Of a stretch of 64,000 nucleotides of DNA, positions 1 to 10,031 are shown one piece after another. Each line of letters opens with the position of its first letter. The stretch's first letter is position 1. The position numbers and the translations under genes were made by a program. The DNA lies in NCBI GenBank assembly GCA_033439795.1, contig JAUTDP010000015.1, forward strand, positions 620,001 to 684,000, given 5' to 3'. The notes below the pieces were generated by a model that was not told the DNA's origin, made no database searches, and worked only from the letters and a program-made list of their open reading frames with translations. This stretch comes from Sordaria brevicollis (lineage: Eukaryota; Ascomycota; Sordariomycetes; Sordariales; Sordariaceae).

Positions 1-808
1 ATCCGTATAAAATATATAGGCTAGAATAGAAGTTTTTGGTATGAGGAGAATAGAGATTTGAATATAGTAAACTGGCTTATATGAATGTGCTGGTAAGTAT
101 AATGACCGTATACGGATATACTGTTTGGCAAACTCTACACTGTATTGACACTTAGCGGTGAAAATATGGATTAATTGTAGAACATTCTGTTTTTATACAT
201 TAGGAGGCCATGTTTAAAATTGGGGGGTTCCCTCTAAGGTGTGCCTGGAACATCAAGCGTGCGGATCAGTGCACCTGCTCAAGCATTGCTCGCCTCGAGA
301 TGGAGTACCTGGCTAGCCACGACAAAGCGAAAGGACTATTAAGCAGGAAATGAACAACCGGCGGCTCCAAAAGGCTAGAACATAAAGGAGAAAGGGGACA
401 AGCCCACAGCTAAACTAAAGTGCCATGGCCAAGTAGCATAGCGATACAGGCACGATATAGAATCTGACACGATACCATGCAAAAAGAAAACCTTCACATA
501 TCGATAGACAACCCAACATGAGACGAAAATGACCAATTAGTACCAATATATGGGACGGGAATCATTCATCCCATTTACCCGTCTTCTTCACAGTGAACAT
601 ACAATCCCTTAGAAGAGAATTGACATCATCGTATTAGCGGAGCATGAGGTTTTCTAGAAAGGTTGAAGAAGAACTTGCTTCGTCACAAAGAGCTTTGGCC
701 TTGGAGTTGCTGCAACGGACGCATCTCATCTTTGCGCCCAAGGGGAGGAGGCAGCGGATCTCCAGGGGAACGCTGCCACCAACTTCGATGTGGTCTTTGT
801 GAAATCGG

Positions 809-1170
809 ATACAGGACATGCATCCCAAACTTTTGGACCGAAGCGCTCGCGCGGGCACGACGCTCATCCATTCCCATGAAGGTGCGCTCCGAAATGGGAG
901 TGCGACGCTTACGCGGGGACATGGTGCTGTAAGCCGTGACACGATCGTTAGAGTAGACAGGAGCGCTGCTCAAGCTGGCCGGAGAGCCGCCACGGAAGGA
1001 CTGAGACAGAGCAGAGCTGGGACGCAATTGCGCAAAGGGGCGAGCAGGAGTGTGGTGACGTTGCTCACGAATAGCAGCCAGTTGGCAGCGGCAGCGGCAT
1101 GGTTCTCGTTATCAGCCATGACGGCGGCGCAGACTTTGAGGGACCAAAATTTGGGGTGCATGTCTTGCAT
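809..1170. repeat. Diverged inverted repeat, 30-base arms
   Basis: The reverse complement of 809-839 aligns with 1141-1170 with four substitutions and a one-base gap. All four mismatches except one are transitions. The arms are about 300 bases apart and similarity fades quickly outside them. It may be a remnant of an old duplicated sequence; function unknown. Confidence 0.45.
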
Positions 1171-2357
1171 TTGCATTCAAACTGGCCTGCCATTTGTCTA
1201 CGGTGGCGGCGGATAGCTCCAGCACTTCTCAGAAGCTACTGCTTTATTCCCTTCTTCGTCGCCAACGACCCCGGGCAGTCTCCGGCGGGAAAATGCATCT
1301 CGGGAATGCAAAGACATCCTGGAATGCCTCGCTATATGTCGCTAAGCGGCGAGCGGTGGTAAGAGATGGAAGCATCGGTGAACATGACGAGCTATATCTC
1401 ATCTTCTACCCCGTGACTTCGGGGCCGCAGCGCTCCAATGATAGCAGGTGGCGCGGGCGCTTGTCTCCCGGCGTTCTCTAACATCCGAAAAAAGCATTCC
1501 GCATTTTCATTCTGCCAGAAGAGCGAAACGATTTCTCATAATTTCTATCCGCAATCAAGGCAGCAACTGGCATGTGTTAGGGAGCGTCTTGGTGCACGAA
1601 GTCGCATTCTCGGCAGAAGACCGGGACACCGGGTGGGTCTGGCGGCGGTGCGCGCGCCCGGCTGCCACAGCCTTGTTGATGGCGTGGAGATTGGAATTTT
1701 CTCGCGTGTGCGTCCCGCTCGCTCATTTTGGCCCAGAGTTCCTCATAAAACGGACCGGTTGTCAGTTATTGGTCGCCGCTGGCGCAAGCGCAAATGGTTG
1801 GGTTGACGATACCATCTTCTTGCTCGAGGTTCCAGATCGAGGAGCATAGTTCTCGGGGATTAGGGCGCCGTTGCCATGTCGAGAGTGCTTCTTCGGGCTT
1901 TGAGGGAAGAAGATGGCTCGAAGACATGCCCATAAAACATGTTGGCTTCTGAGCAATCAGGCGATGTGACGGGTCAAGAAAGACAAAGGACCTGTCTGGG
2001 ACACTTTGCGAAATGATGACGGAAAGGGGCTTTTTCGAGTTTTAAAGCATAGTAAACAGTTATATAGCTATTAAAAAATCTCTAACATGAATTGAGGGAA
2101 ATTCTTATAGTATTCGTGTGGATTAACTGACGAGTGTCCTCATGGTGTTTTCATCAAAAAACTCCAATGTCGTCGAAAGTGGAAACGCACGTGCCACCCC
2201 ACCATTCCCGCCCGCTGCAAATCGCTGCAAAGGGAATCGCTGCAGCTGCCCTCCAGCTGCACCCACTGTAGATAGGGCTGATTTGCGGGCCTGGGCGGGC
2301 CTGTGCGACCCCCCCGCGTTAGTGTTACAGCGCCCGGAACAGCGCGACTCGGTCCAG

Positions 2358-2387
2358 TGACGTAAATGCAGCAGCTGACGTGACGTA
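2358..2387 (+). promoter_or_regulatory. Cluster of TGACG (CRE/bZIP-like) motifs
   Basis: Three TGACG cores, two of them extended to TGACGTA, lie within 30 bases about 160-190 bases before the start codon at 2547. The TGACGT core is the known recognition core of CREB/ATF-type bZIP factors. Binding and regulation here are inferred from sequence only. Confidence 0.35.
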
Positions 2388-2546
2388 GAGAGATCCCATC
2401 TTCCTTTTCCGCATTGTTCGTTTCTTTGACCTTGATTCTTCTTCTTCTCTTTTTGCTCAAAGCATTGAGAGTCTTTTCACAAATTGACACCCAATCTCTC
2501 GACAGAAACGAAAACTTGATACCGGTCAACGACAAATCATTTCAAA

Positions 2547-2840
2547 ATGAACCCCTCCAACCCCCTTGCCGACCGCGAAAAGGCGTTCGAGAACAAGTAC
2601 ATCCATGACAAGGAGTGCGTTGCGCTTAACTTAACTTCCACTCATGCCCGATGCTCGTTGAGGAACCAATCGCTGACAACGAATTGATACGACAGGAAGC
2701 AAATGGCCAAGGACCGAGCGAACAAGAAGACGCAAACCGAGTCATCGTCATCGACCAAGGACTCCAGCAGCAGCAGCGAGCAGAAGGAGGGAAGCAGTTA
2801 CAAGGAGGAGATTTCCAAGTTGAGCGCTACTCCGTCGTAA
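2547..2840 (+). CDS. Small charged protein, 70 aa, two exons
   Basis: Exons are 2547-2614 and 2696-2840. The 81-nt intron starts GTGCGT, has a CTGAC branch-like site and ends ACAG; splicing joins two frames into a 70-residue protein. The ATG lies in a good fungal context (TCAAAATG). The N-terminus has the segment REKAFENKYIHDKE (residues 10-23), which resembles the first conserved block of DUF1476, the alphaproteobacterial ATPase inhibitor zeta-subunit family, and more loosely IF1-type inhibitors. The later conserved block of DUF1476 is missing: the rest is Lys/Gln-rich, then a Ser-rich tract and a short charged C-terminus. There is no signal peptide or membrane segment. The gene model is convincing, the function is not; a mitochondrial ATPase-inhibitor relation is only a suggestion. 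Confidence 0.7.
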
Positions 2841-4397
2841 ATGCTTGGCCTTTCGGGTATGAAGAGACGGTTGGGATCGGGTTTCCAGCACGCCAAAGTC
2901 TTGGATATCGAATAGATCGAGATCTTCACGCATCATCATGGTTCTAGAAGAGCCTCACTCAAGCAAATGTAACGCCCAGACCAACCCAAGCTTTTGAAGA
3001 ACCGGGGACAAGGAACCGAGGACCCTTTTATCGGTTCCGAAGGGAAATCTTCCGCACTGAGGACCTCGCGCAATGGTGGGGAACGACCTGTGAAGCTTTT
3101 TGGAGGCAGCCCCCAGTTGTAATTATATCTCGAATGAGCCAATGACGAACCATGGAAGATAAAATCGGCGTGAGCCGTCATGCAAGCCATTCTTCTCGTT
3201 AGTGCGTTTCTTGAGAAGCTTCATTGCGAAACGGCGCTTATCCCCCACCGCGAAAAGGGGTTAACGGCCGTAAGGCTCAAAAAGCAAGGGTCATTGTTTG
3301 TTCTTATTCCGGGGAGTGTTCGCAAACAATCCGATTTCCAAGGCATGAAATTGACAACTGGCGGTGGATTAGAGTACGCGATCAAATTGTCAGGGCAAAG
3401 AGTTTCGGTGCCGACAACAAGTCTGTCCTAGAGGTTGTCGAACGAAGCGCTTGAACTTGCTGTGGGATCGGAAATGGGCTTCCTCTTGCAGAACTGGGTA
3501 CCGCGCGATCTTGCGTATCATTTGGGCGGTTATTTCCCAAAGAGAGTGCTGTGGCGTCCGAGTCGTTGCATGCTTGCCATGCATCCATATCTCTGCAAAA
3601 CCGCCTTTGCTCTTCCTGCGCGTGCGGCAGCAGCATCAAGCATGGCATTGGACTCGATGGTCGCCGACCGGAATCCAGGCTGATCTTCCCCGCCGTATCA
3701 GAACAGCAGATTATTTCCCCCGCTTGTCCACGCCGGATACAGGCAAACATCTGGCATGCAGAATTCGGTTTTCAAATCCATTGATGCCTTCGAGGCCCCG
3801 TATCGCGCCCAACAAGAAGGCTGGTTGGATCCATCTCCCCTCTTCAGATGATGGCAATCTCAAGCCGGACGCCCAGGCAAGGTGTTTAAAGTTCGGTTGG
3901 GACTACGACACGATAGCCACTCGATAGTTCAACGGGGACCGCACCCATCCAAGATGACGGTTGTTTGACCATGTCGCCGAAACTCGATTCTAAATCTTCT
4001 TTTCGATAGTGTGCGCCATCCTGGACGCCAACAAAAACTGACATGTCGATGTACTCGACAGCAAGTAGACGCCGCCACGGTTCGGTAACCCCTTCCGCTG
4101 GCGTATGTGGTTCAGATTTCGACAGCCCACACACCACTCATATCTCGCTTGCTATGCATGAGCTCGGGATGTGGGTGAATTTGGCGCATGGAAAACGTGG
4201 TCGGCGACACCAACACCAGCGCCACTTAGCCTCGTAGGCTTCTTTCCTGTTCCTGTTTCCTCGTCTCTGTCATCCTGTCTCGTGAACGGCGGTACTATTA
4301 GTAGACCGTTCCTCCTTCCATGGGAACCCACCTTGTGCGACGGTTCCTCTCAAGTCCCAACACCCCGTCAGTGAGAAGTAGCACCAAGACTCAAGCA
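2841..4397. other. Intergenic region without clear gene
   Basis: Short overlapping frames occur on both strands (for example near 3450-3930), but they show no domain, no consistent codon bias and no plausible introns. The last 150 bases before 4398 are pyrimidine-rich and probably hold the promoter and 5' leader of the receptor-like gene. Confidence 0.5.
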
Positions 4398-6005
4398 ATG
4401 GACTTCCTCGTCACTCTCATCAACCGCGGGGTTGAACACGACAATGTTGCCTACGCCGCCAACGCCACCGGAAACGGCGCCCCCGCTGGACCAAAGTATA
4501 GCGCTACCTGCTACTGCGGCCGCCGCCTAGCCGGTCTTGAGACAGGACCGATTCCCGACCGAGGCCCCGCAGTTTCGGCGGGACTTTGGATCTTGGTCTC
4601 TTTCTCAACCACTTTTCTTGCCGCGAGGATATGGCTCAAGATGTATCGGCTGAAGGGACTGTGGTGGGATGATTACATCCTCGTTCTTGCTTGGGTCAGT
4701 AGTTCTCCGTTCCTCAAGGATTAAGAGGCTTCATGGCTAACAAATGTAGGCCATGCACACCATCTCTTGCATACTGGCCCAAGTTGCCATCTCCTTCTTC
4801 GGCCTCGGCCATTACCCCTGCGACATTCCCAACCCTCTGGTTAATATCCCGCGCATAAACATGATTGGCGACCACTTCGGCGCAATGCTCTCCATGTTCG
4901 CTGTCGCCGCGTCCAAGACTTCATGGGCTGTGACCTTACTCCGGCTTTTCCATCGCGGCAACAACCCCTCTTCCCCAGGCGACCAAGCTCATCATCACCA
5001 ATACCGAGTCTGGATAGTCTGGTTCGTGATTGTCACCATCTGTCTCGTCAAGGGTGCTCAGGGGATATTGGTCTGGATACCCAAGTGCGGGTCGCCGGCT
5101 GCGCTGGGGAAACCGGACATGTGTGTCATGATTGGTCCGTTGAATGGATTCGCGACGTTCGCGGGGGGCATGAGCGGGACCTATGATATCTTGCTGGCAG
5201 TGGTCCCTTGGAAGACAATTTGGGGCACCAACTTGCGTAAAAGGGAGAAGTTGGCCTTGGCGACAACCATGAGTATCGGCGCGGTGAGTGCTGTATCGGC
5301 GTTTATCTTGGCCGAGAAGATGAAGAAAATCACCAGTGAGAATTTTACTTGTGAGTTTGCTTCCTTCTGTCCTCCGTCTAGGGAGCTGAAGGATGAATGC
5401 TGACAAAGAGGACAGATGACTCTGGCGAGATCATAGTGTGGTCAACCGCCGAGACAGCCACTACTATCATGGCTGCTTGCATACCCGTCCACCGCGCCTT
5501 CTGCCGTCAACTTCAAAAGAAGTTGCTGGCCCAGTACCGTACGTTCAATGGCAAACAGCGTTCGGCACCGCCGACAGGCAACAATGGCAGCGGAGGTAGT
5601 ACGACTTTGACCGGCGGAAGCACAACCCTGACCAGTGGGACCTTTCGCTCAGTCATTGAGAAGATCTCTCAACACCGTCGCAACGGAAGTGATGGTGTGA
5701 AAGAGACTGGGTGCTTGTCTTTGTCTTCGGGTGGAGGAGGCTGCCATGCCCCAAGCGATGACAATGCGAGCGACAGGGCCATTTTGCCTGTGCATGACAT
5801 TGAGAGCCGCCTTCAGACTGGCAGTGATGGGACTCCCTCAAGAAACAGCGGGAGGATCCTGATGACGCAGGAGATTAAGATTGAATATCACCGTCATGAT
5901 GAGATCTTGGATGGAACAGGTGTACTGGATGAGAGGGAGCGGCAGGCGCTGTATGGGCATGAGTTGAAGGAAATGGGTAGGCAAAGAATTGCGAATGCTG
6001 TATAG
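4398..6005 (+). CDS. PTH11-like seven-transmembrane (fungal rhodopsin-domain) protein
   Basis: Exons 4398-4694, 4750-5350 and 5416-6005 encode 495 aa. Intron 1 (55 nt) and intron 2 (65 nt) have GTCAGT/GTGAGT donors, CTAAC/CTGAC branch sites and TAG/CAG acceptors. Seven hydrophobic segments can be seen: around residues 55-75, 88-118, 140-165, 190-213, 235-257, 268-285 and 305-328. The LWWDDYIL motif just before helix 2 and the D/Y-SGEIIVWSTAE-type segment entering helix 7 are typical of the fungal plasma-membrane rhodopsin-domain family related to Magnaporthe PTH11. The N-terminus lacks an eight-cysteine CFEM domain. The cytoplasmic tail (about residues 345-495) is Gly/Ser/Thr-rich and ends in charged helix. 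The family is linked to surface and nutrient sensing; ligand and coupling are unknown. The start at 4398 is preferred over an in-frame ATG at 4320 because the upstream peptide looks non-coding. Confidence 0.88.
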
Positions 6006-6865
6006 GGGTTTAGAATTAGAGAAATGAGAAAAAAATGATGAACAGGTTTTGGTGTATGCTTCGGTCAATTTCCACCTCGTGGTACAAAGGAAAAACTTGA
6101 AGAGACTTACCTAATTATATAGGGGGGTCGTAAACGGTTTGAAAACTATAGTAAAACTGTTTATGAAAAACTTTCTATTATATTAATAAACCGTACTAGC
6201 AACCGTTGAAAAATTTTTAGCTGTTAGTACACAAAACAGATATTTCAAATAATAAAGTTGTTTAGTTAAATTATTACACTATATTACGGTATTCTATATT
6301 AACTTTAGCTTTTACTAACTATTTATCCATATAATAATTATATAAAGTAATAGTTAATAAAAATTATAATTAATGAATATTATAGTTATAAAAGGAAATA
6401 GTTTATATATATATAAATAAAATATTAATTTATTAAAATAATTATTAATTAGTTAATTATCCTAACTAACCATTATTTTTTATAACGGTTGTATACATAT
6501 CTTATTATTTGTATTAACCGTTATATGTTAAAATTATTAAGCAAGATAACTAGCTAAATAATTTACTGGTGATATTATTCAATAATTATATAGACTTATA
6601 GTTGAAGTTTTCAATTGTAATATTGCTCAGCGGATAATTTTATTAATAGTAGTTCTATATAATTATTAAAATTTCGAACTATAATTATTAATTACCGCTT
6701 TTAGAGATGATTGTTGTTAGTTATAACTCTTGTCAAAAATAACCGCTATTAAAAATAACCGCTAAGATAAATAATAGTAAATATATTTATTGGCCAGATA
6801 GTTCAATTACGTATAAGAATATCTATAGGTCTAATTCTGCTATAGTAGGTATGTACTACTGTCCT
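6006..6865. other. AT-rich RIP-type DNA, left edge of island 1
   Basis: Soon after the receptor gene the sequence turns very AT-rich and loses CA and TG dinucleotides. No open frame or element boundary is recognisable. It is best read as degraded repeat DNA. Confidence 0.6.
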
Positions 6866-6952
6866 GGCCCGGTCCCTCCCTACCCCCGTTACCCGGCCGG
6901 TTCTAGTTCCAGTTCCGGGTCCTAATATTGCCCGGCCGGCTCCAGCTCTAAT
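6866..6952. repeat. GC-rich minisatellite, left part
   Basis: Short units built around CCCGGCCGG followed by CTCCAG-like sequence occur at least twice here and continue at 23411-23640, on the far side of the LTR element. The element therefore inserted into a pre-existing tandem array and split it. Confidence 0.7.
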
Positions 6953-7259
6953 TGTTACAAACCTAGCCGTAACTGTACGTAATTGGTATATTACTATTAT
7001 ATACTTGTACTCGTATAGTAGTCGCTTCCTAAGACGTACTATTATATTCGGGATAATCCCGCCCGTACGGGATATTGCGTTACTACTTACTGCCTATACG
7101 GTTAGGGTTACTTAACCGCGTATAACCAACGCGTTCCCGTCGCGCCTTATAAAAGGCGGGCCTCCTACGTATACTTTCTTCCTTTTCCTCTTTCTTCCTT
7201 TATATAATTATATATATTTATATTTACTATTTACTTTTACGTTAATTATCCCTATAATA
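6953..7259 (+). repeat. 5' LTR of the host Ty3/gypsy element
   Basis: It begins TGTTACAAACC and ends CCTATAATA, 307 bp, matching 23104-23410 along its length. A third partial copy of the family is at 63040-63302. The outer (left) half keeps CA and TG dinucleotides; the inner half is converted to TA. A GC-rich box (GCGGGCCTCC) near position 200 is shared by all copies. Confidence 0.9.
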
Positions 7260-8376
7260 ATTAATTATATTTTTAAAATAATACGTTTATACGTAACTTT
7301 ATTTTATTTAAAATAAATCGCTTATTTCCCGCTCGTTATATACGAACCGTCGAATTAATATATTTCCTTTATTATTAAATTCCTTTATTTAATTAAATAA
7401 GGGAGGGTTTTTATATTTAATAGATAAAAAGATTTATAACAATTAAGCGATTTTAATTATATTATTCTTTATATTTTATAATGGCGATAACGACCCTATA
7501 ATTTTCTCCTTTAATAGTACGTCGAATATTCTCCCTAATATTCCGGCTCTTAATATTAATTTTACTAATCCTAATAACGCCGCTATTTTAAAAGCTTTAT
7601 ATAATATTATTAATGGTAATAATAGTTTAATTCCCGACGTTAACGTCGCCCGCACTACTTTTTACGAATTTACTTCCGATAAAAATATTAAAGAAATTTT
7701 CGTAAATTTCGGTAACGATAAGGAACCCTATTTCGTCTTTTATAATTATTTCGATTACGCTTCCTTAATTACTAAAGAGGCCGCTTTTATATTTATCGCT
7801 TAATTATTCGGCCGCGCCTATTAGCGCTTTTATAATAATTATGTATTTATTTACAATTAGAATAATAATTTTACTAATTAATTCGATATAATTTTTATCG
7901 ACTTTAAAAACTTTTAAACGTTATATATTATTCTTTAAAAAGAATATTCTAATTTTAAAATTTAATATAATAAATTTAATATTTAAACCGCCGTTATATT
8001 CTTTAACCCTGGTAACTCTAATCCTATCGCTTTGGGTATTAATAATATTTATAAATAAATGGTCGCCGACTTTTCCGTTTTTACCGGTTTTAAAAAGGAT
8101 TCCGCTAAATGTATTTGTATTTTCTACTCTTAGTGTATAATTATTTAGATTTAATAGATTTACGACCTAATACTATTTTAGGACGAGCGTTAGAAAATTC
8201 TATGTATAATTATACTATTCGGCCCCGATTTTAAATCCGGTATTAACGATTTTATTAAAATTATTATAACCGAAAATAATAAAAACGCTTAGGAATGGAA
8301 AACGGGCGCCGAATTTATATAGTATTTAATTAAATATTTCGAGACAATTAATATTAAATAGAATATTTAACGTTGT

Positions 8377-8485
8377 TGTCACGGGGTTTATAGTGGTGCA
8401 TTACGATTCTGCCTTGCAAGCAGAATTACGTTCCATCTTTTGATGGTTTGGCTGTCCTGGCAAATGCACTCCTAGGCCTGTCATA
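8377..8485 (+). repeat. Left terminal repeat of the mini-LTR element
   Basis: 109 bp, beginning TGTCACGGGG and ending CCTGTCATA. It differs from the right copy by two G/A transitions. Confidence 0.88.
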
Positions 8486-8490
8486 GTTAA

Positions 8491-8538
8491 TTCTGCTAAA
8501 ACGGTGGGGAAGCTCAGAGGTTCAATTCCTCGCAGAAG
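8491..8538 (+). other. tRNA-3'-half-like segment inside the mini-LTR element
   Basis: GAGG-TTCAATT-CCTC (8517-8531) forms a four-pair T-arm with a 7-nt loop and fits the RNA polymerase III B-box. Directly abutting it, GCAGAA (8532-8537) pairs with TTCTGC (8491-8496), exactly as a T-stem stacks on an acceptor stem. The stretch CTGCTAA (8493-8499) equals the anticodon loop of a serine GCU tRNA, so the segment could instead be the 3' half of such a tRNA. D-arm and 5' half are missing, so it is not a functional tRNA gene. Confidence 0.5.
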
Positions 8539-8791
8539 CATTCGATGAGCGGTTTTTCCGGTGCGACTCCGACGACAGCATTCCATTCACTTAGTAGGGG
8601 ACTACGGTTGGGCTGAAAAGTGAATCGGAACGCTCTCGGGATACAAGGGGCACAAATGGAAAAAATGCAACGCCGCGACGACCGAATTGCCGAAGAGTTA
8701 CCCATTGGAAAGCCTGGCTTTCAGGTGGTGCTATAAATCCACGAATTACCTTTCTTGAAGTTGGTAAACAACTTCGCTTAAGGGAAGGTAG

Positions 8792-8900
8792 TGTCACGGG
8801 GTTTATAGTGGTGCATTACGATTCTGCCTTGCAAACAGAATTACGTTCCATCTTTTGATGGTTTGGCTGTCCTAGCAAATGCACTCCTAGGCCTGTCATA
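8792..8900 (+). repeat. Right terminal repeat of the mini-LTR element
   Basis: 109 bp, the same termini as the left copy, followed by the GTTGT target duplication at 8901-8905. Confidence 0.88.
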
Positions 8901-9723
8901 GTTGTTTAATTGAATATTATTAGTTTAATAAGAATTTTACCGATTTCGAGATAGAATTAACGTCTTTAATAATTATTTATAGCCTAATTAAAGTTTAGAA
9001 AATCGAGTATTTGAAGAATAAAGTTTCTAAACGTATCCGTAATACCGGCGTTTATTGTAAACTTTTTATTAACGATACTTAAGATAAGTGGTTGGAGATA
9101 TACCGTAAAATCGCTTACGTTTAGGACGATATTAATTATTGCGCTTATATAGCCTATAGTATCCTTAGTAGCGCCTTTAATAATAATGTTAATATTAATT
9201 CCGGTAATAATTTTAGCTTTGCTATTAATAGTTCTAATTCCGCTTCTAACCTTAATAACCGTACTATTAATTAAAGCGGTAATAAAATAAATTTCGACGT
9301 TATTAACCTTATTAGTATTATTTACCCTAATATATTAGATTAATGTATATGTAATGGCCTTTATCGTCGTTATAGTTAGTCCGGTTATTTAATTAAAAAT
9401 TATTTTCGTTCCGTTAATTATAATCCTTAAAGCCCTATTAATAAGAATAATTATCGTAATGGTAACCGTGGTTGTAATAGGAATAATAATAGTAGTAATA
9501 ATAATATTGTTAATATTCGTAGCGTTAATACCCCTATTGCTAACCCGGCTCCCGCCCCGGCTATTAACCCGGCTCCCGCTTAACCCGCCGAATAAATTAT
9601 TAGCGGCGAATATTATAACGATTAAAGAAATATTTAACCTCTATATATAATTGCGTATAAAGGCCTGAGTTAATATTATTAAAGAAGTAAATTTCAAATT
9701 ATAGGTTAAAGGATTTAGAGGAA

Positions 9724-10031
9724 TGATACGGAACGTTTCATATATATATAGTATAAGGATTTCACATAAGTAGTAGAAGTGCATGTTGATTGCTATGGCG
9801 GCCCGGTATACCGGGCCGACAAGGCGCGGTTGTAGTAGTATTTACGAAAGTGGGCCCAACGCGACCGCAAGTCAGAAAAGTGGGCCTACTACGGAAGGAT
9901 ATCTTTCCTTCCGTACGTAACGCACTCTCTTTCTAATTCTTCCTTTAATATTACGCTTTATATAAGAATAATATATATTACTTTTATATTAATTGCAGGG
10001 TTATTCTTTAAAGCGAAAGTAGTTTATATTA
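9724..10031 (+). repeat. 5' LTR of the nested element
   Basis: Starts TGATACGGAACG and ends TTTATATTA. It contains a perfect 20-bp palindrome at 9799-9818. The left part keeps CA/TG dinucleotides while the last 100 bases are RIP-converted, the reverse of the pattern in the 3' copy. Confidence 0.9.

Larger units (their letters stand above)
1..2546. other. No convincing gene; weak inverted repeat inside
   Basis: The first 230 bases are AT-rich. From about 640 to 1960 the sequence is GC-richer and has several overlapping open frames on both strands, but none has fungal codon bias, recognisable domains or a good start context. Two 30-base stretches (809-839 and 1141-1170) are near-copies in inverted orientation, which explains why similar short peptides appear on opposite strands. 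I see no RNA gene here. Confidence 0.5.
8377..8900 (+). mobile_element. Unmutated 524-bp mini-LTR (TRIM-like) element
   Basis: Two 109-bp direct repeats (8377-8485 and 8792-8900) differ at only two positions and bound a 306-bp interior. The element is flanked by a perfect GTTGT duplication (8372-8376 and 8901-8905). A purine-rich tract (AAGGGAAGG) ends just before the right repeat, as a polypurine tract should, which sets the orientation as plus. The interior has no meaningful ORF, so it must be mobilised in trans. A tRNA-like segment (8491-8538) lies just after the left repeat. Unlike everything around it, the element keeps CA and TG dinucleotides: it either arrived after RIP or was too short to be recognised. 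TRIM (terminal-repeat retrotransposon in miniature) is the closest known class; the specific family is not recognised. Confidence 0.85.
7480..9650 (+). pseudogene. gag relic of the host element, split by an insertion
   Basis: A frame runs from about 7480 for more than 100 codons without interruption and then continues with scattered TAA/TAG codons, as expected from RIP at Gln and Trp codons. It is interrupted at 8377-8905 by the mini-LTR element and resumes afterwards. Near 9345-9405 four codons in CX2CX4HX4C spacing all read Tyr, consistent with TGT-to-TAT and CAC-to-TAT changes in a retroviral-type zinc knuckle. A Pro/Ala-rich tail follows. It cannot make a functional nucleocapsid protein. 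Confidence 0.75.

Noticed and set aside
634..1216. Overlapping frames on both strands encoding similar LGCMSCI peptides
   Set aside because: The similarity comes from an inverted DNA repeat (809-839 and 1141-1170), not from a protein family; no intact gene could be assembled.
8491..8538. Complete tRNA gene
   Set aside because: There is no D-arm, no anticodon stem 5' strand and no 5' half; only the T-arm and acceptor-like pairing are present.
8401..8586. 61-codon minus-strand frame containing an RGIEP motif
   Set aside because: This peptide is what a tRNA T-arm gives when translated on the reverse strand; the frame lies across the mini-LTR element and is not a gene.
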